64,000 bases of DNA from Arenibacter sp040216555 (GTDB lineage Bacteria > Bacteroidota > Bacteroidia > Flavobacteriales > Flavobacteriaceae): positions 124,001 to 188,000 of the forward strand of contig JAVJOW010000032.1 of assembly GCA_040216555.1 (NCBI GenBank), in the 5' to 3' direction. Position 1 is the first letter of the stretch, and every line of letters starts with the position of its first letter. Positions 1 to 8,152 of the stretch are shown here, piece after piece. The notes under the pieces were generated by a model that was given only the letters and a program-made list of their open reading frames with translations, was not told the origin of the DNA and made no database searches. The translations under genes were made by a program, and so were the position numbers.

Positions 1-134
1 AGTAAGTTTGAATACTTATACCTATCGTTATATTTTTCTCCAAAACTATATTTTACAGGCAATTCCTGCGCCTGAGTCAGGAAAAAAAAGCAAAAAAGCA
101 AAAATGGCAACACAAGATTTTTCCCAATTTCCAT
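1..134 (-). CDS. Secreted protein of unknown function, 5' part only (runs off left edge)
   Basis: An open frame starts at an ATG at 134 on the minus strand and stays open to base 1, giving 44 codons. The N-terminus is a clear signal peptide: a short Lys-containing start, a Leu/Phe-rich core and an Ala-Gln-Ala end followed by mature sequence beginning Gln-Glu-Leu-Pro. It lies 23 bases downstream of the enoyl-CoA hydratase gene on the same strand, so the two are probably co-transcribed. The visible part is too short to assign a family. Confidence 0.7.
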   Translation of the reverse strand, partial: MEIGKNLVLPFLLFCFFFLTQAQELPVKYSFGEKYNDRYKYSNL

Positions 135-157
135 AATAAACTATTTAGGGCATCCTT

Positions 158-940
158 CTAAGCACCCGGAAAATTGGCCTTTCTTTTTTCCAAAAAAGCA
201 GTGGTTCCCTCCTTAAAATCTAAAGTACCAAAACAACTGCCAAAAGCTTCTATTTCCGTTTTGAACCCGTTAATACTATTGTTAAAACCAGCATTTATAG
301 CTTTTATTGCATAACTAATGGCCACAGGCGAATTATTCGATATCTTACCTGCAAATTTTTTACATAGATCCATAAGATGTTCCTGCTCCACCACATAGTT
401 GACCAAACCGAACTCCAGTGCCTTGGCAGCATCGATCATTCCAGCTGTTAAGATCATTTCCATGGCCCTGCCCCTCCCTATAAGTTGTGGAAGCCTCTGT
501 GTACCCCCGTAACCCGGTATAACACCTAAGGAAACTTCGGGAAGGCCCATTCTGGCATTATGGCTGGCCACCCTGAAATGGCAGGCCATAGCCAATTCCA
601 AACCACCGCCCAAGGCAAATCCGTTAATTGCGGCGATGACCGGAGTGGATAGGTTTTCTACAAAATCAAACAATTGTTTTTGGCCCTTAGCCGCCAATTT
701 AGCACCCTCTTTTTCCGAAAAACTGGCGAACTCGGAAATATCGGCCCCTGCCACGAACGCCTTCTCCCCACTTCCAGTTAAAATTATCACCTTTACGTTT
801 TTATCCTTCTCCAAAGCCTTAAACGCATAATGCAGTTCTTCGATGGTGGCCTTATTAAGTGCATTTAATTTGGTAGGCCGATTTATGGTGATGATGGCCA
901 CCTCTTTGTCTGTGGTAATAAGTAAATTTTCGTATTTCAT
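158..940 (-). CDS. Enoyl-CoA hydratase/isomerase family protein
   Basis: A 260-residue crotonase-fold protein of the usual length for a single-domain enoyl-CoA hydratase, which adds water to trans-2-enoyl-CoA in beta-oxidation or a related acyl-CoA pathway. The oxyanion-hole segments AGADISEF (about residues 64-71) and GGGLE (111-115) are present. Both glutamates used by hydratases are there: Glu115 and Glu135 (in LPEV), spaced 20 apart as in the rat enzyme. That favours hydratase over an isomerase-only member. The substrate cannot be told from sequence. No other fatty-acid genes are nearby; a partial secreted protein follows and a sensor kinase precedes it. Confidence 0.93.
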   Translation of the reverse strand: MKYENLLITTDKEVAIITINRPTKLNALNKATIEELHYAFKALEKDKNVKVIILTGSGEKAFVAGADISEFASFSEKEGAKLAAKGQKQLFDFVENLSTPVIAAINGFALGGGLELAMACHFRVASHNARMGLPEVSLGVIPGYGGTQRLPQLIGRGRAMEMILTAGMIDAAKALEFGLVNYVVEQEHLMDLCKKFAGKISNNSPVAISYAIKAINAGFNNSINGFKTEIEAFGSCFGTLDFKEGTTAFLEKRKANFPGA

Positions 941-1008
941 GGCTTAAAAATTAATTTTCATCTCAAATTGTTAAAATATTGAATATTGACTTCCTTGCCG
1001 ATAAGGAC

Positions 1009-2475
1009 TTACATATTTGTGCCTTCATTGGCGATGGGAAACCGCACCGTAAAAATGGTACCCTTACCGGGTACGGTAGTAAAGTTGATGGTTCCTTTAT
1101 AGGTTTCCACAATATTTTTTACCATCCCCAGACCAAGGCCCATACCGCTGGTCTTGGTAGTGAACTTAGGTTCAAAAACCTTGTCCTTTGATTCCATTGA
1201 GATTCCCACACCATTATCCTCCACAGTCATTTTTACAAAATCCCCCTCTTTGGAGACGGTTACCAATACTTTGGGAGCCTCCACATTCACAATGGCCTGA
1301 GTGGCATTTTTAACCAGGTTGGTAACTACCCTAATTAATTGTGTACGATCCAATTTGGCTATTATTTCCTCTTCATCCGAGGAAAAATGAATATAGTTTT
1401 CATCAAAAATATCCACTGCCATTTTTACGATTTTCACGACATTTAAGGTCTCGTTCTGCTGGGCAGGCATATTGGCAAAGTTGGAAAAAGCAGAGGCGAT
1501 ACTGCTCATAGTATCTATCTGTTGAATCAATGTTTTTGAAAACTCTGAAACCTTTCTTACAATGTCCGGGTCATTAGGATCGAACTTCCGTTCAAAACTC
1601 TGTACACTTAGACGCATAGGCGTAAGTGGATTTTTAATTTCATGGGCCACCTGCTTTGCCATTTCGCGCCATGCCTGCTCCCTTTCCCCTTTGGCCAATT
1701 TTGCAGCACTGATTTCCAGCTCATCTATCATTTCGTTATAAGAGGTAATCAATTTCCCTATTTCCTCGCTGGGATTTTCCACTATAATTTTTTCGTTCCT
1801 CTTGGTGAGGTCGGTCTGATTTAATCTGTCCGAAATGGTCTGTAAGGACCTAGTGATATATTTGGAAATAAAATAGGCAAGACCAATGGCCAAGAGCATC
1901 AAAAGTAAATAAGCTCCCGTAAGCCTTAATAGTATTTCCTTTAATTCCTTGTCGTTAAAGGAGTTGTCTTCAAAATACGGCAGGTTTAAAATCCCCACAT
2001 GTTTAAATCTTTTGTCGTCTATGTAGGTGTAGGACGCCTGATAGCTATAGCCTGCGGCCGATTTCTGTTCCACATACCTCTTGTTCCGGGAGGAAGCCAA
2101 ATTGTTCAACACTTCTGCATCCAAGCAGGTGGAAATGGAATCAATTTCAAATTTAGGCCTAGAACTTTTGATCAATTGGCCTTGTAAGTCGTAAATATTG
2201 AAATTAATATTCTGTACTAGGGCGATCTCATATATTTCATCCCTAAAAATAAGGCCTAAGTTTTCTGTTGTTACAGGAAATGTGGTCTTTTGAAGTGCCA
2301 GATCAATACTCTGTTTTATTTGTTCTTCCTTGCGTTCCATGCGGTCAGCATGGTAGTCCCTGTTTTGTTCGCTGTACTGGTATACCGTAACGGATGCAAT
2401 TAGTATAAATGCAATAACTACCCAAAAAATCATGGAAATAAAAATTCGGGAACGCAATGAAAAGTTTGTGAGCAA
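1009..2475 (-). CDS. NtrY/AtoS-like membrane sensor histidine kinase
   Basis: 488 residues. A first membrane segment lies near residues 10-30, a periplasmic sensor stretch at about 31-183 and a second membrane segment at about 185-205. A HAMP linker (about 206-262) follows, then the HisKA dimerisation helix with the phospho-acceptor His278 in the AHEIKNPLTP context typical of NtrY-type kinases. The C-terminal HATPase domain shows the N box (NLVKNA), G1 (DNGVG) and G2 (GLGLGM). No response regulator gene is adjacent, so the partner is elsewhere. HemJ lies upstream on the same strand 74 bases away. The ligand of the sensor region is unknown. Confidence 0.93.
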   Translation of the reverse strand: MLTNFSLRSRIFISMIFWVVIAFILIASVTVYQYSEQNRDYHADRMERKEEQIKQSIDLALQKTTFPVTTENLGLIFRDEIYEIALVQNINFNIYDLQGQLIKSSRPKFEIDSISTCLDAEVLNNLASSRNKRYVEQKSAAGYSYQASYTYIDDKRFKHVGILNLPYFEDNSFNDKELKEILLRLTGAYLLLMLLAIGLAYFISKYITRSLQTISDRLNQTDLTKRNEKIIVENPSEEIGKLITSYNEMIDELEISAAKLAKGEREQAWREMAKQVAHEIKNPLTPMRLSVQSFERKFDPNDPDIVRKVSEFSKTLIQQIDTMSSIASAFSNFANMPAQQNETLNVVKIVKMAVDIFDENYIHFSSDEEEIIAKLDRTQLIRVVTNLVKNATQAIVNVEAPKVLVTVSKEGDFVKMTVEDNGVGISMESKDKVFEPKFTTKTSGMGLGLGMVKNIVETYKGTINFTTVPGKGTIFTVRFPIANEGTNM

Positions 2476-2549
2476 CTGAAATCTAATTTAGATATTAAAG
2501 GTAACAATTATCACGCCAAAACGGATATCAATTTAGAACCAAGTGGCCA

Positions 2550-3101
2550 TTAAGCCTCAGGATTTTTTTCGCGGATCCGCTTGTAGAGCCTTATCCCCAA
2601 CATTAAAAGCACTCCAAGTAAAATAAAACCGGCAACACCAAAAATCCAATTGAAGGTACCCTTTAAAATCACCAAAAAAACCACTGCAAATAGAATTAAA
2701 GTAGCCCCTTCGTTCCATATGCGCATAAATTTGGAGGTGTATTTCACCTCATCGCGCTGCAGCTGTTTAAAGATCTGATGATTTTTTAAATGATAGGCTA
2801 TTAGTAACAGCACAAAGGCAAGTTTTATGTGCATCCAAGGTTGTTGCAACCAGACCGGATACAAAAACAATAGCCATACGGCAAAAAAGGTAGCCAAAAC
2901 GGCGGACGGCCATGTAATGATAAACCACAGTCTCTTGGTCATCAACTTTAGTTGATGGGTTAGAATTTCCCTCTCTGGCGACGGTTTTTGATCGGCTTCG
3001 ATATGGTAGATAAACAAACGAGGTATATAGAACAATCCTGCAAACCAGGTAACTACAAAAATGAGGTGCAAGGATTTAATATAGTTGTAATAGTCGGTCA
3101 T
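2550..3101 (-). CDS. hemJ: Protoporphyrinogen IX oxidase HemJ-type membrane protein
   Basis: 183 residues with about four membrane helices, the size and layout of the HemJ/UPF0093 family (often labelled CopD-like). HemJ oxidises protoporphyrinogen IX to protoporphyrin IX, the step before ferrochelatase. Conserved polar residues His12, Arg28 and His33 lie in and after the first helix, in the pattern LHLIFVVTWFAGLFY...PRLF..H that marks the family. HemH is about 2.5 kb away on the same strand and the rest of the heme genes start at 25 kb, which supports HemJ over a copper-transport role. No hemG or hemY is seen in the window. Confidence 0.88.
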   Translation of the reverse strand: MTDYYNYIKSLHLIFVVTWFAGLFYIPRLFIYHIEADQKPSPEREILTHQLKLMTKRLWFIITWPSAVLATFFAVWLLFLYPVWLQQPWMHIKLAFVLLLIAYHLKNHQIFKQLQRDEVKYTSKFMRIWNEGATLILFAVVFLVILKGTFNWIFGVAGFILLGVLLMLGIRLYKRIREKNPEA

Positions 3102-3352
3102 ACAATGTCTATTGTTCCGTAAAGATAGCAGACGTATTTCTGAAAAACTAATCTTTGGTTACCTTAGTGGTTTACATCCCTAAACAGAGGTCAATGCCCA
3201 TTAATAAATGTCCCAATTTCTTTCCCTTTCCAAAAATTACATGACGTAAAAAAATGCAACCTGTCCTGTAATCATATTCAGTTTAATTTGAATGGATTAA
3301 TTTTTTAAGTAATAAGATTTCTTTCCCTGTAAAAGTTATGTACTTTGGTTAA

Positions 3353-4132
3353 ATGCAAAAAAAATTATCCATTATAAACCTGCTCTCGGTGATTTTGGTC
3401 ATTGCCGTAAATTATATTTCGCAAGCTATCCGCATTAATGATACAACTATAGGGGAATTAAGCCAACGGTACAGTAATCTTTTTACTCCTGCCAGCTACG
3501 CCTTTGCCATTTGGGGCCTAATTTTTTTAAGCCTGTTGGCCTATGCCCTATTTCAAATTAAAGTTGTTTTTTTTGATAAGAAAAAACTTGATTACATAGA
3601 ACAGACGGGGTATTGGTTTGCCTTGGCCAATGTCTTGAATGGGATGTGGGTAATTGCCTTTGCCTATGAATATATAGGCTTAACCGTGCTCATTATGGCG
3701 GGCATCTTAATCTCGCTCGTTAAAATTATTATCAATACCAATATGGAACGATGGGATGCACCTAAAGAAATAATTGCCTTTTCGTGGTGGCCCATATGTC
3801 TTTACAGTGGTTGGATTACCGTTGCTATGATAGCCAATATTGCCCTTTATCTCACCAAAATAGAATGGAAGGGTACATTTCTTACGGAAGTGCAATGGAC
3901 CATTGTCCTAATGGTGGTTGCCACTTTGATAAATCTGGTCATCATTTACAAAAGAAATATGCGCGAATTTTCAGCTATAGGGGTTTGGGCACTATTTGCA
4001 ATTTATATTAGGCATCAGGACAGTATGGAAATCCTGGCATATACGGCATTGACCTGTAGTGTAATTATTCTATCCGTAATATTATTCCATGGTTATAAGA
4101 ATAGAAAATCCAACCCCTTTTTGAAGCTTTGA
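3353..4132 (+). CDS. TspO/MBR-like tryptophan-rich membrane protein (extended form)
   Basis: 259 residues with about seven hydrophobic segments. The FTPASYAFAIWGLIFL stretch (about residues 45-60) is the hallmark of TspO-like tryptophan-rich sensory proteins, and several Trp residues follow in later helices. Classical TspO has five helices and about 160 residues, so this is a longer variant. TspO proteins bind porphyrins such as protoporphyrin IX. The gene stands alone on plus between hemJ and the MATE-hemH pair on minus, which fits a porphyrin-related role but does not prove it. The start is the first ATG after an AT-rich leader. Confidence 0.75.
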   Translation: MQKKLSIINLLSVILVIAVNYISQAIRINDTTIGELSQRYSNLFTPASYAFAIWGLIFLSLLAYALFQIKVVFFDKKKLDYIEQTGYWFALANVLNGMWVIAFAYEYIGLTVLIMAGILISLVKIIINTNMERWDAPKEIIAFSWWPICLYSGWITVAMIANIALYLTKIEWKGTFLTEVQWTIVLMVVATLINLVIIYKRNMREFSAIGVWALFAIYIRHQDSMEILAYTALTCSVIILSVILFHGYKNRKSNPFLKL

Positions 4133-4219
4133 ATTATTTAAAACCGGGAAATAACTAGTTTTGGTTTAAATGGCAACTTCATAGACTATTGAATGTTGAT
4201 TTCTTATATAAGGTATGCC

Positions 4220-5605
4220 TTATAAATTCTCGACCAAAGTCGCTCTCACCTCTTTCCTCAAAAAATAGCCCGTAACCAGGGTGGCCAAGACATCAGCTAT
4301 GGGAAAAGATATCCAAACTCCCAGTTCACCGAAGTAATTTGGTAAAATTAAAATGAGCGGTATAAAAAAGAAGCCTTGTCGGCTCAAGGTCAACAATAGG
4401 GCCGGTACGGCCTTTCCTATGGCCTGAAAATAGGCTGCTCCAATCAATTGAACGGCTATAATAGGTGTTGCAGCAAATACCAGGCGCATGGCAGAAGGGG
4501 TGTGCTCCAAAACATAAGAATTCATGGCCAGTTCTGAGGCCGACATATCTGGCTGGTTACTTAGAAACAAGGCGGCAATCTCAGCAGGAAAAATCATAAG
4601 CCCCACAAACACTACAAAGGCCAGGCCAGCGGCATAAAGGATTGCGGTATTGATCGATTCTCGTACCCTTTGGTATTTTTTGGCCCCGTAATTAAATCCT
4701 GCAATGGGCAGGAAACCTTGGGTGACCCCAAAAACAGGGAACAGGGCAAACATAAGCATCCTGGCTATAATAGCGTAGACAGCAATCATGGCCTCCCCTC
4801 CCAAACCGAAGAGGATATTGTTCATCAACAGATATATTAAACTTATTACGGCCTGCCTAGACAAGGTTACGAATCCTAACGCCACAATTTCCTTTAAGAT
4901 TGGACGATCCAATCCAAAATGGGACCAGTTTAATTTAAGTTCGGAATTTTTGGAAAGAAAAAAATACAGGATATAGACAAAACAAAGGAAATACCCAATA
5001 GTGGTTGCCCAAGCCGCCCCTTCCATACCCCAGTCAAAGACATAGATGAAAATATAATCCATCAGAAGATTCCCCACTGAAGGAATTATCATGGCATTCA
5101 TGGCAAATCTAGGCTTACCTTCCGCCCTAATTACGGTATTCCCCATCATACAAAGTGCCAAGAATGGCACCCCGTATAGCACAATGGTATAATATATCTT
5201 TGCTGGTCCAAAAATATCCCCTTTACCACCAAAGGCCGGAATAAGGCTATTTACATAATACAGCCCTAATATCACCATGACAATGGTAACCAGTAGTGTC
5301 AGACTAATTTGATTTCCAAAGGTCTTTAAGGCCTTTTCCTTATTATTCTCTCCAAGGGCACGAGAAATAATACTAGAACCTCCAATACCTATGGCCATAC
5401 CGAGAGCCGCTATAAAAAAGGAAACCGGAAGTACTACATTGATGGCCGCAATGGCTATAGAACCGATCCAGTTGCCCACGAAAATAGAATCGACCAGAAC
5501 GTTAAGTGACATGACCAAAATACCAATAGAGGCCGGAACTGCCTGTTTAACCAGCAATTTTCCTATAGGTTCACTGCCCAACTGTTCTGAGGATACTTTT
5601 GCCAT
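4220..5605 (-). CDS. MATE family multidrug/metabolite efflux transporter
   Basis: 461 residues with about twelve membrane helices in two related halves, the size and layout of MATE exporters (NorM/DinF-like), which use a Na+ or H+ gradient to export cationic or organic compounds. The N-terminal PIGKLLVKQAVPASIG-type opening and the GSSIISRALG segment after helix two fit the family. Its ATG overlaps the hemH stop codon (TAATG at 5603-5607), so translation is probably coupled to ferrochelatase. That arrangement raises the possibility of a porphyrin- or heme-linked substrate, but nothing in the sequence shows the substrate. Confidence 0.92.
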   Translation of the reverse strand: MAKVSSEQLGSEPIGKLLVKQAVPASIGILVMSLNVLVDSIFVGNWIGSIAIAAINVVLPVSFFIAALGMAIGIGGSSIISRALGENNKEKALKTFGNQISLTLLVTIVMVILGLYYVNSLIPAFGGKGDIFGPAKIYYTIVLYGVPFLALCMMGNTVIRAEGKPRFAMNAMIIPSVGNLLMDYIFIYVFDWGMEGAAWATTIGYFLCFVYILYFFLSKNSELKLNWSHFGLDRPILKEIVALGFVTLSRQAVISLIYLLMNNILFGLGGEAMIAVYAIIARMLMFALFPVFGVTQGFLPIAGFNYGAKKYQRVRESINTAILYAAGLAFVVFVGLMIFPAEIAALFLSNQPDMSASELAMNSYVLEHTPSAMRLVFAATPIIAVQLIGAAYFQAIGKAVPALLLTLSRQGFFFIPLILILPNYFGELGVWISFPIADVLATLVTGYFLRKEVRATLVENL

Positions 5606-6636
5606 TACACAGGAAGTGTTTCCTTAACCTGCCAATCCCCGATCCATTTCACCATTAAATTCACCCATGCCTTATTATCGTTAAGACAGGGAATATGCTT
5701 GTAATCTTCCCCTCCAGCTTCCTGGAACTGATGTTTTCCTTCCATGGCAATCTCTTCCAAAGTTTCCAAACAATCCGCAACAAAGGCCGGGGTAATTACC
5801 GCCAAACGCTTAATACCCTCTTTCCCAAAACGCTCAAATTCAAAGTCGGTATAGGGCTTCAACCAGGGATCGTTTGGCAATCGCGACTGAAAGGAAAGAC
5901 TAACTTTATCATTTGAAAGACCAAGTTTTTCCTTTACTTTCTCGGTCATCTCATAACACTGATGACGATAGCAGGTATGATGTGCCACCGAATTGGTCTT
6001 ACAACAGTTATCATCTATCTTGCAATGGAATTTTGTGGGGTCGGACTTTCTAATATGTCTTTCGGGAATACCGTGATATGAAAACAAAATATGATCGTAT
6101 TCAAAACCTTTTAGGCCTTCGGCAATACTTTCTGAAAGTACTTCAATATAATCCTTGTTATTATAAAAAGCTGGAAGGGTTGTTATATTTATATTAGGAA
6201 AAAACTCATCCTTGACCTCCATGGTCTTTACCACCACGGTTTCATAGGAAGACATGGCATAATGTGGATACAATGGAACCAACAGCACCTCGTCTACCCC
6301 TTTTTGCGACAACTCCTCCAAGGCGTACTTAATCGTCATACTCCCATAGCGCATCCCCAAGGCCACCGGAATTTCGCTTTGTTCTTTTACCTTATCGGCA
6401 AATCGTTCGGAGATTACTATTAAGGGAGATCCCTCTTCCCACCATATCTTTTGATAGGCTTCGGCCGATTTTTTAGGTCTAGTTTGTAGAATAATCCCCC
6501 GCACTATAATATTCCTTAACCAATTGGGGACGTCTATAACTCTTTCGTCCATTAAAAATTCATCCAAATAGGGCTTAACATCCTTAGGCGTGGGACTATC
6601 CGGGGAACCTAGGTTTACCAACAAAACTCCTTTCAT
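5605..6636 (-). CDS. hemH: Ferrochelatase
   Basis: 343 residues; inserts Fe2+ into protoporphyrin IX to make protoheme. The N-terminus KGVLLVNLGSPDSPTP and the catalytic His188 in SYHGIPERH are diagnostic. Residues 205-227 contain five cysteines (Cys205, 211, 212, 222, 227). An internal cysteine-rich segment of this kind occurs in some bacterial ferrochelatases that carry a [2Fe-2S] cluster, so a cluster is possible here. The gene is translationally coupled to the downstream MATE exporter and has a perfect -7 box about 31 bases upstream of its start. Confidence 0.97.
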   Translation of the reverse strand: MKGVLLVNLGSPDSPTPKDVKPYLDEFLMDERVIDVPNWLRNIIVRGIILQTRPKKSAEAYQKIWWEEGSPLIVISERFADKVKEQSEIPVALGMRYGSMTIKYALEELSQKGVDEVLLVPLYPHYAMSSYETVVVKTMEVKDEFFPNINITTLPAFYNNKDYIEVLSESIAEGLKGFEYDHILFSYHGIPERHIRKSDPTKFHCKIDDNCCKTNSVAHHTCYRHQCYEMTEKVKEKLGLSNDKVSLSFQSRLPNDPWLKPYTDFEFERFGKEGIKRLAVITPAFVADCLETLEEIAMEGKHQFQEAGGEDYKHIPCLNDNKAWVNLMVKWIGDWQVKETLPV

Positions 6637-6955
6637 TCTTCCTTTTTTATCAATTTACTTGTTCAACAAAAATAACACTTGCGGAGCAACTATAATTTAA
6701 AACCTATAAATAGTTTATCTATACAGGAATAGATAGGAACAATTTATAGGAGATTGTCATAACATGCCTTTTTTAATACCATTGGGTATTTTATTTTCAA
6801 TGCCCCGAATTTGTTTACAAATTAGCCACCTCCAAGCTTATATGGGCTCCTTTATAGGCTGTTTAAAATTAATCTGGGCAATATACTGGTCCGAAATTTT
6901 TATATTGAATAGATTTTAGTAAGTTAAGGTCATTATTAACATAAGCCAGACCTAG
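6637..6955. other. Intergenic spacer between hemH and the MscS gene
   Basis: A 319-base AT-rich divergent spacer. It holds the predicted hemH -7 box at 6667-6674 and a short inverted repeat AATACC-N4-GGTATT at about 6777-6792 followed by T-rich sequence. No convincing promoter for the plus-strand MscS gene and no small gene were found. Confidence 0.5.
6667..6674 (-). promoter_or_regulatory. Predicted -7 box for hemH
   Basis: On the minus strand this reads TATTTTTG, a perfect match to TAnnTTTG, 30 bases before the hemH ATG. No clear TTG is seen 17-20 bases further upstream, so it is a half-supported prediction. Confidence 0.45.
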
Positions 6956-8029
6956 ATGGAGCAAATATTTAAGAACATAGACAACCAGACCCTCCTTTAC
7001 GCTACGGGCACTTTTGTCCTTCTGGCCATTCTTTATGTCAGCACTTATTTTATCCTTCGCAAATTGGGAAGTAACCCAAAATATCTAATTCCTAAGGATG
7101 CCATGAAAAGGGTGAGTATGCCACTTTTCATTTTATTCCTATCCTTTTTGCTTCGCTCAAAATCGTTACACACCTTATTGTACTTAAACGATTATAGTTT
7201 TGTTATAAAAAAATCCAGCACTCTACTGATCATATTTTCCATAACCTGGTTGATTTTAGTGGCTTTAAAAGTTTCCAAAAATTTGATTATCAAAAACTAT
7301 GATGTAGGAACCTCCGATAATTTAAAAGCTCGAAAAATTTATACCCAATTTAATATTCTTGAACGAATTTTTATTGTTGTAGTAATAGTATTGGCCTTAG
7401 GAGCAGCCTTGATGAGTTTTGAAAGTATCCGGGAAATTGGGGTAAGTCTTTTTGCATCAGCGGGGGTAGCGGGTATTATCATTGGTTTCTCCGCGCAAAA
7501 GCTAATTGGAAGTATCCTGGCGGGTATACAGATTGCCTTTACCCAACCCATCAAGTTTGATGATGTAGTGATTGTAGAGGGCGAGTGGGGCCGCATAGAG
7601 GAGATAACCTTGACTTATGTGGTGATCAATATTTGGGACAAAAGGCGACTCATAGTACCTACTACCTTTTTTATTGAAAATCCCTTCCAGAATTGGACCA
7701 AAACATCCGCAGATATAATGGGTACCGTTTTTATTCATACGGATTATCGTGTTCCCTTCGATAAACTTAGGGAAGAACTCACTAGAATATTGTCCACCAC
7801 AGATCTTTGGGATGGAAAAGTAAATGTGCTTCAGGTAACGGATGCCAAGGCCCAAAGTGTGGAGATCAGGGCGCTAATGAGCGCCGTTGATTCACCTAAG
7901 GCCTGGGATTTAAGGGTTTTGGTACGGGAAAAACTGATTGGTTTTTTACAAGAAAACTACCCGGAAAGCTTGCCACATACGCGTTTGTACCTTAAGGATC
8001 AACTACAAACCAAACCTTTCCAAAAATAG
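6956..8029 (+). CDS. Small-conductance mechanosensitive channel (MscS family)
   Basis: 357 residues. Several hydrophobic helices (about residues 13-35, 50-65, 75-105 and 130-160) precede the pore helix and beta domain typical of MscS. The pore-lining stretch at about 155-180 is Gly/Ala rich (FASAGVAGIIIGFSAQK), followed by the conserved GSILAGIQIAFTQPIKFDDVV segment and the C-terminal alpha/beta domain. These channels open under hypo-osmotic shock and release solutes from the cytoplasm. It is a single gene after a long divergent spacer, with the TraB-domain gene about 120 bases downstream on the same strand. Confidence 0.94.
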   Translation: MEQIFKNIDNQTLLYATGTFVLLAILYVSTYFILRKLGSNPKYLIPKDAMKRVSMPLFILFLSFLLRSKSLHTLLYLNDYSFVIKKSSTLLIIFSITWLILVALKVSKNLIIKNYDVGTSDNLKARKIYTQFNILERIFIVVVIVLALGAALMSFESIREIGVSLFASAGVAGIIIGFSAQKLIGSILAGIQIAFTQPIKFDDVVIVEGEWGRIEEITLTYVVINIWDKRRLIVPTTFFIENPFQNWTKTSADIMGTVFIHTDYRVPFDKLREELTRILSTTDLWDGKVNVLQVTDAKAQSVEIRALMSAVDSPKAWDLRVLVREKLIGFLQENYPESLPHTRLYLKDQLQTKPFQK

Positions 8030-8152
8030 GCGACATTGCATTAAGTATGGCATGAAATATGGTGCTTCAATCTAAATAAAACGTTAATTATGTGATAGGT
8101 TTTTATTCCTAATGATTTTTGAAGCATTTTTAACTAAAATTTGGATTCTGGT

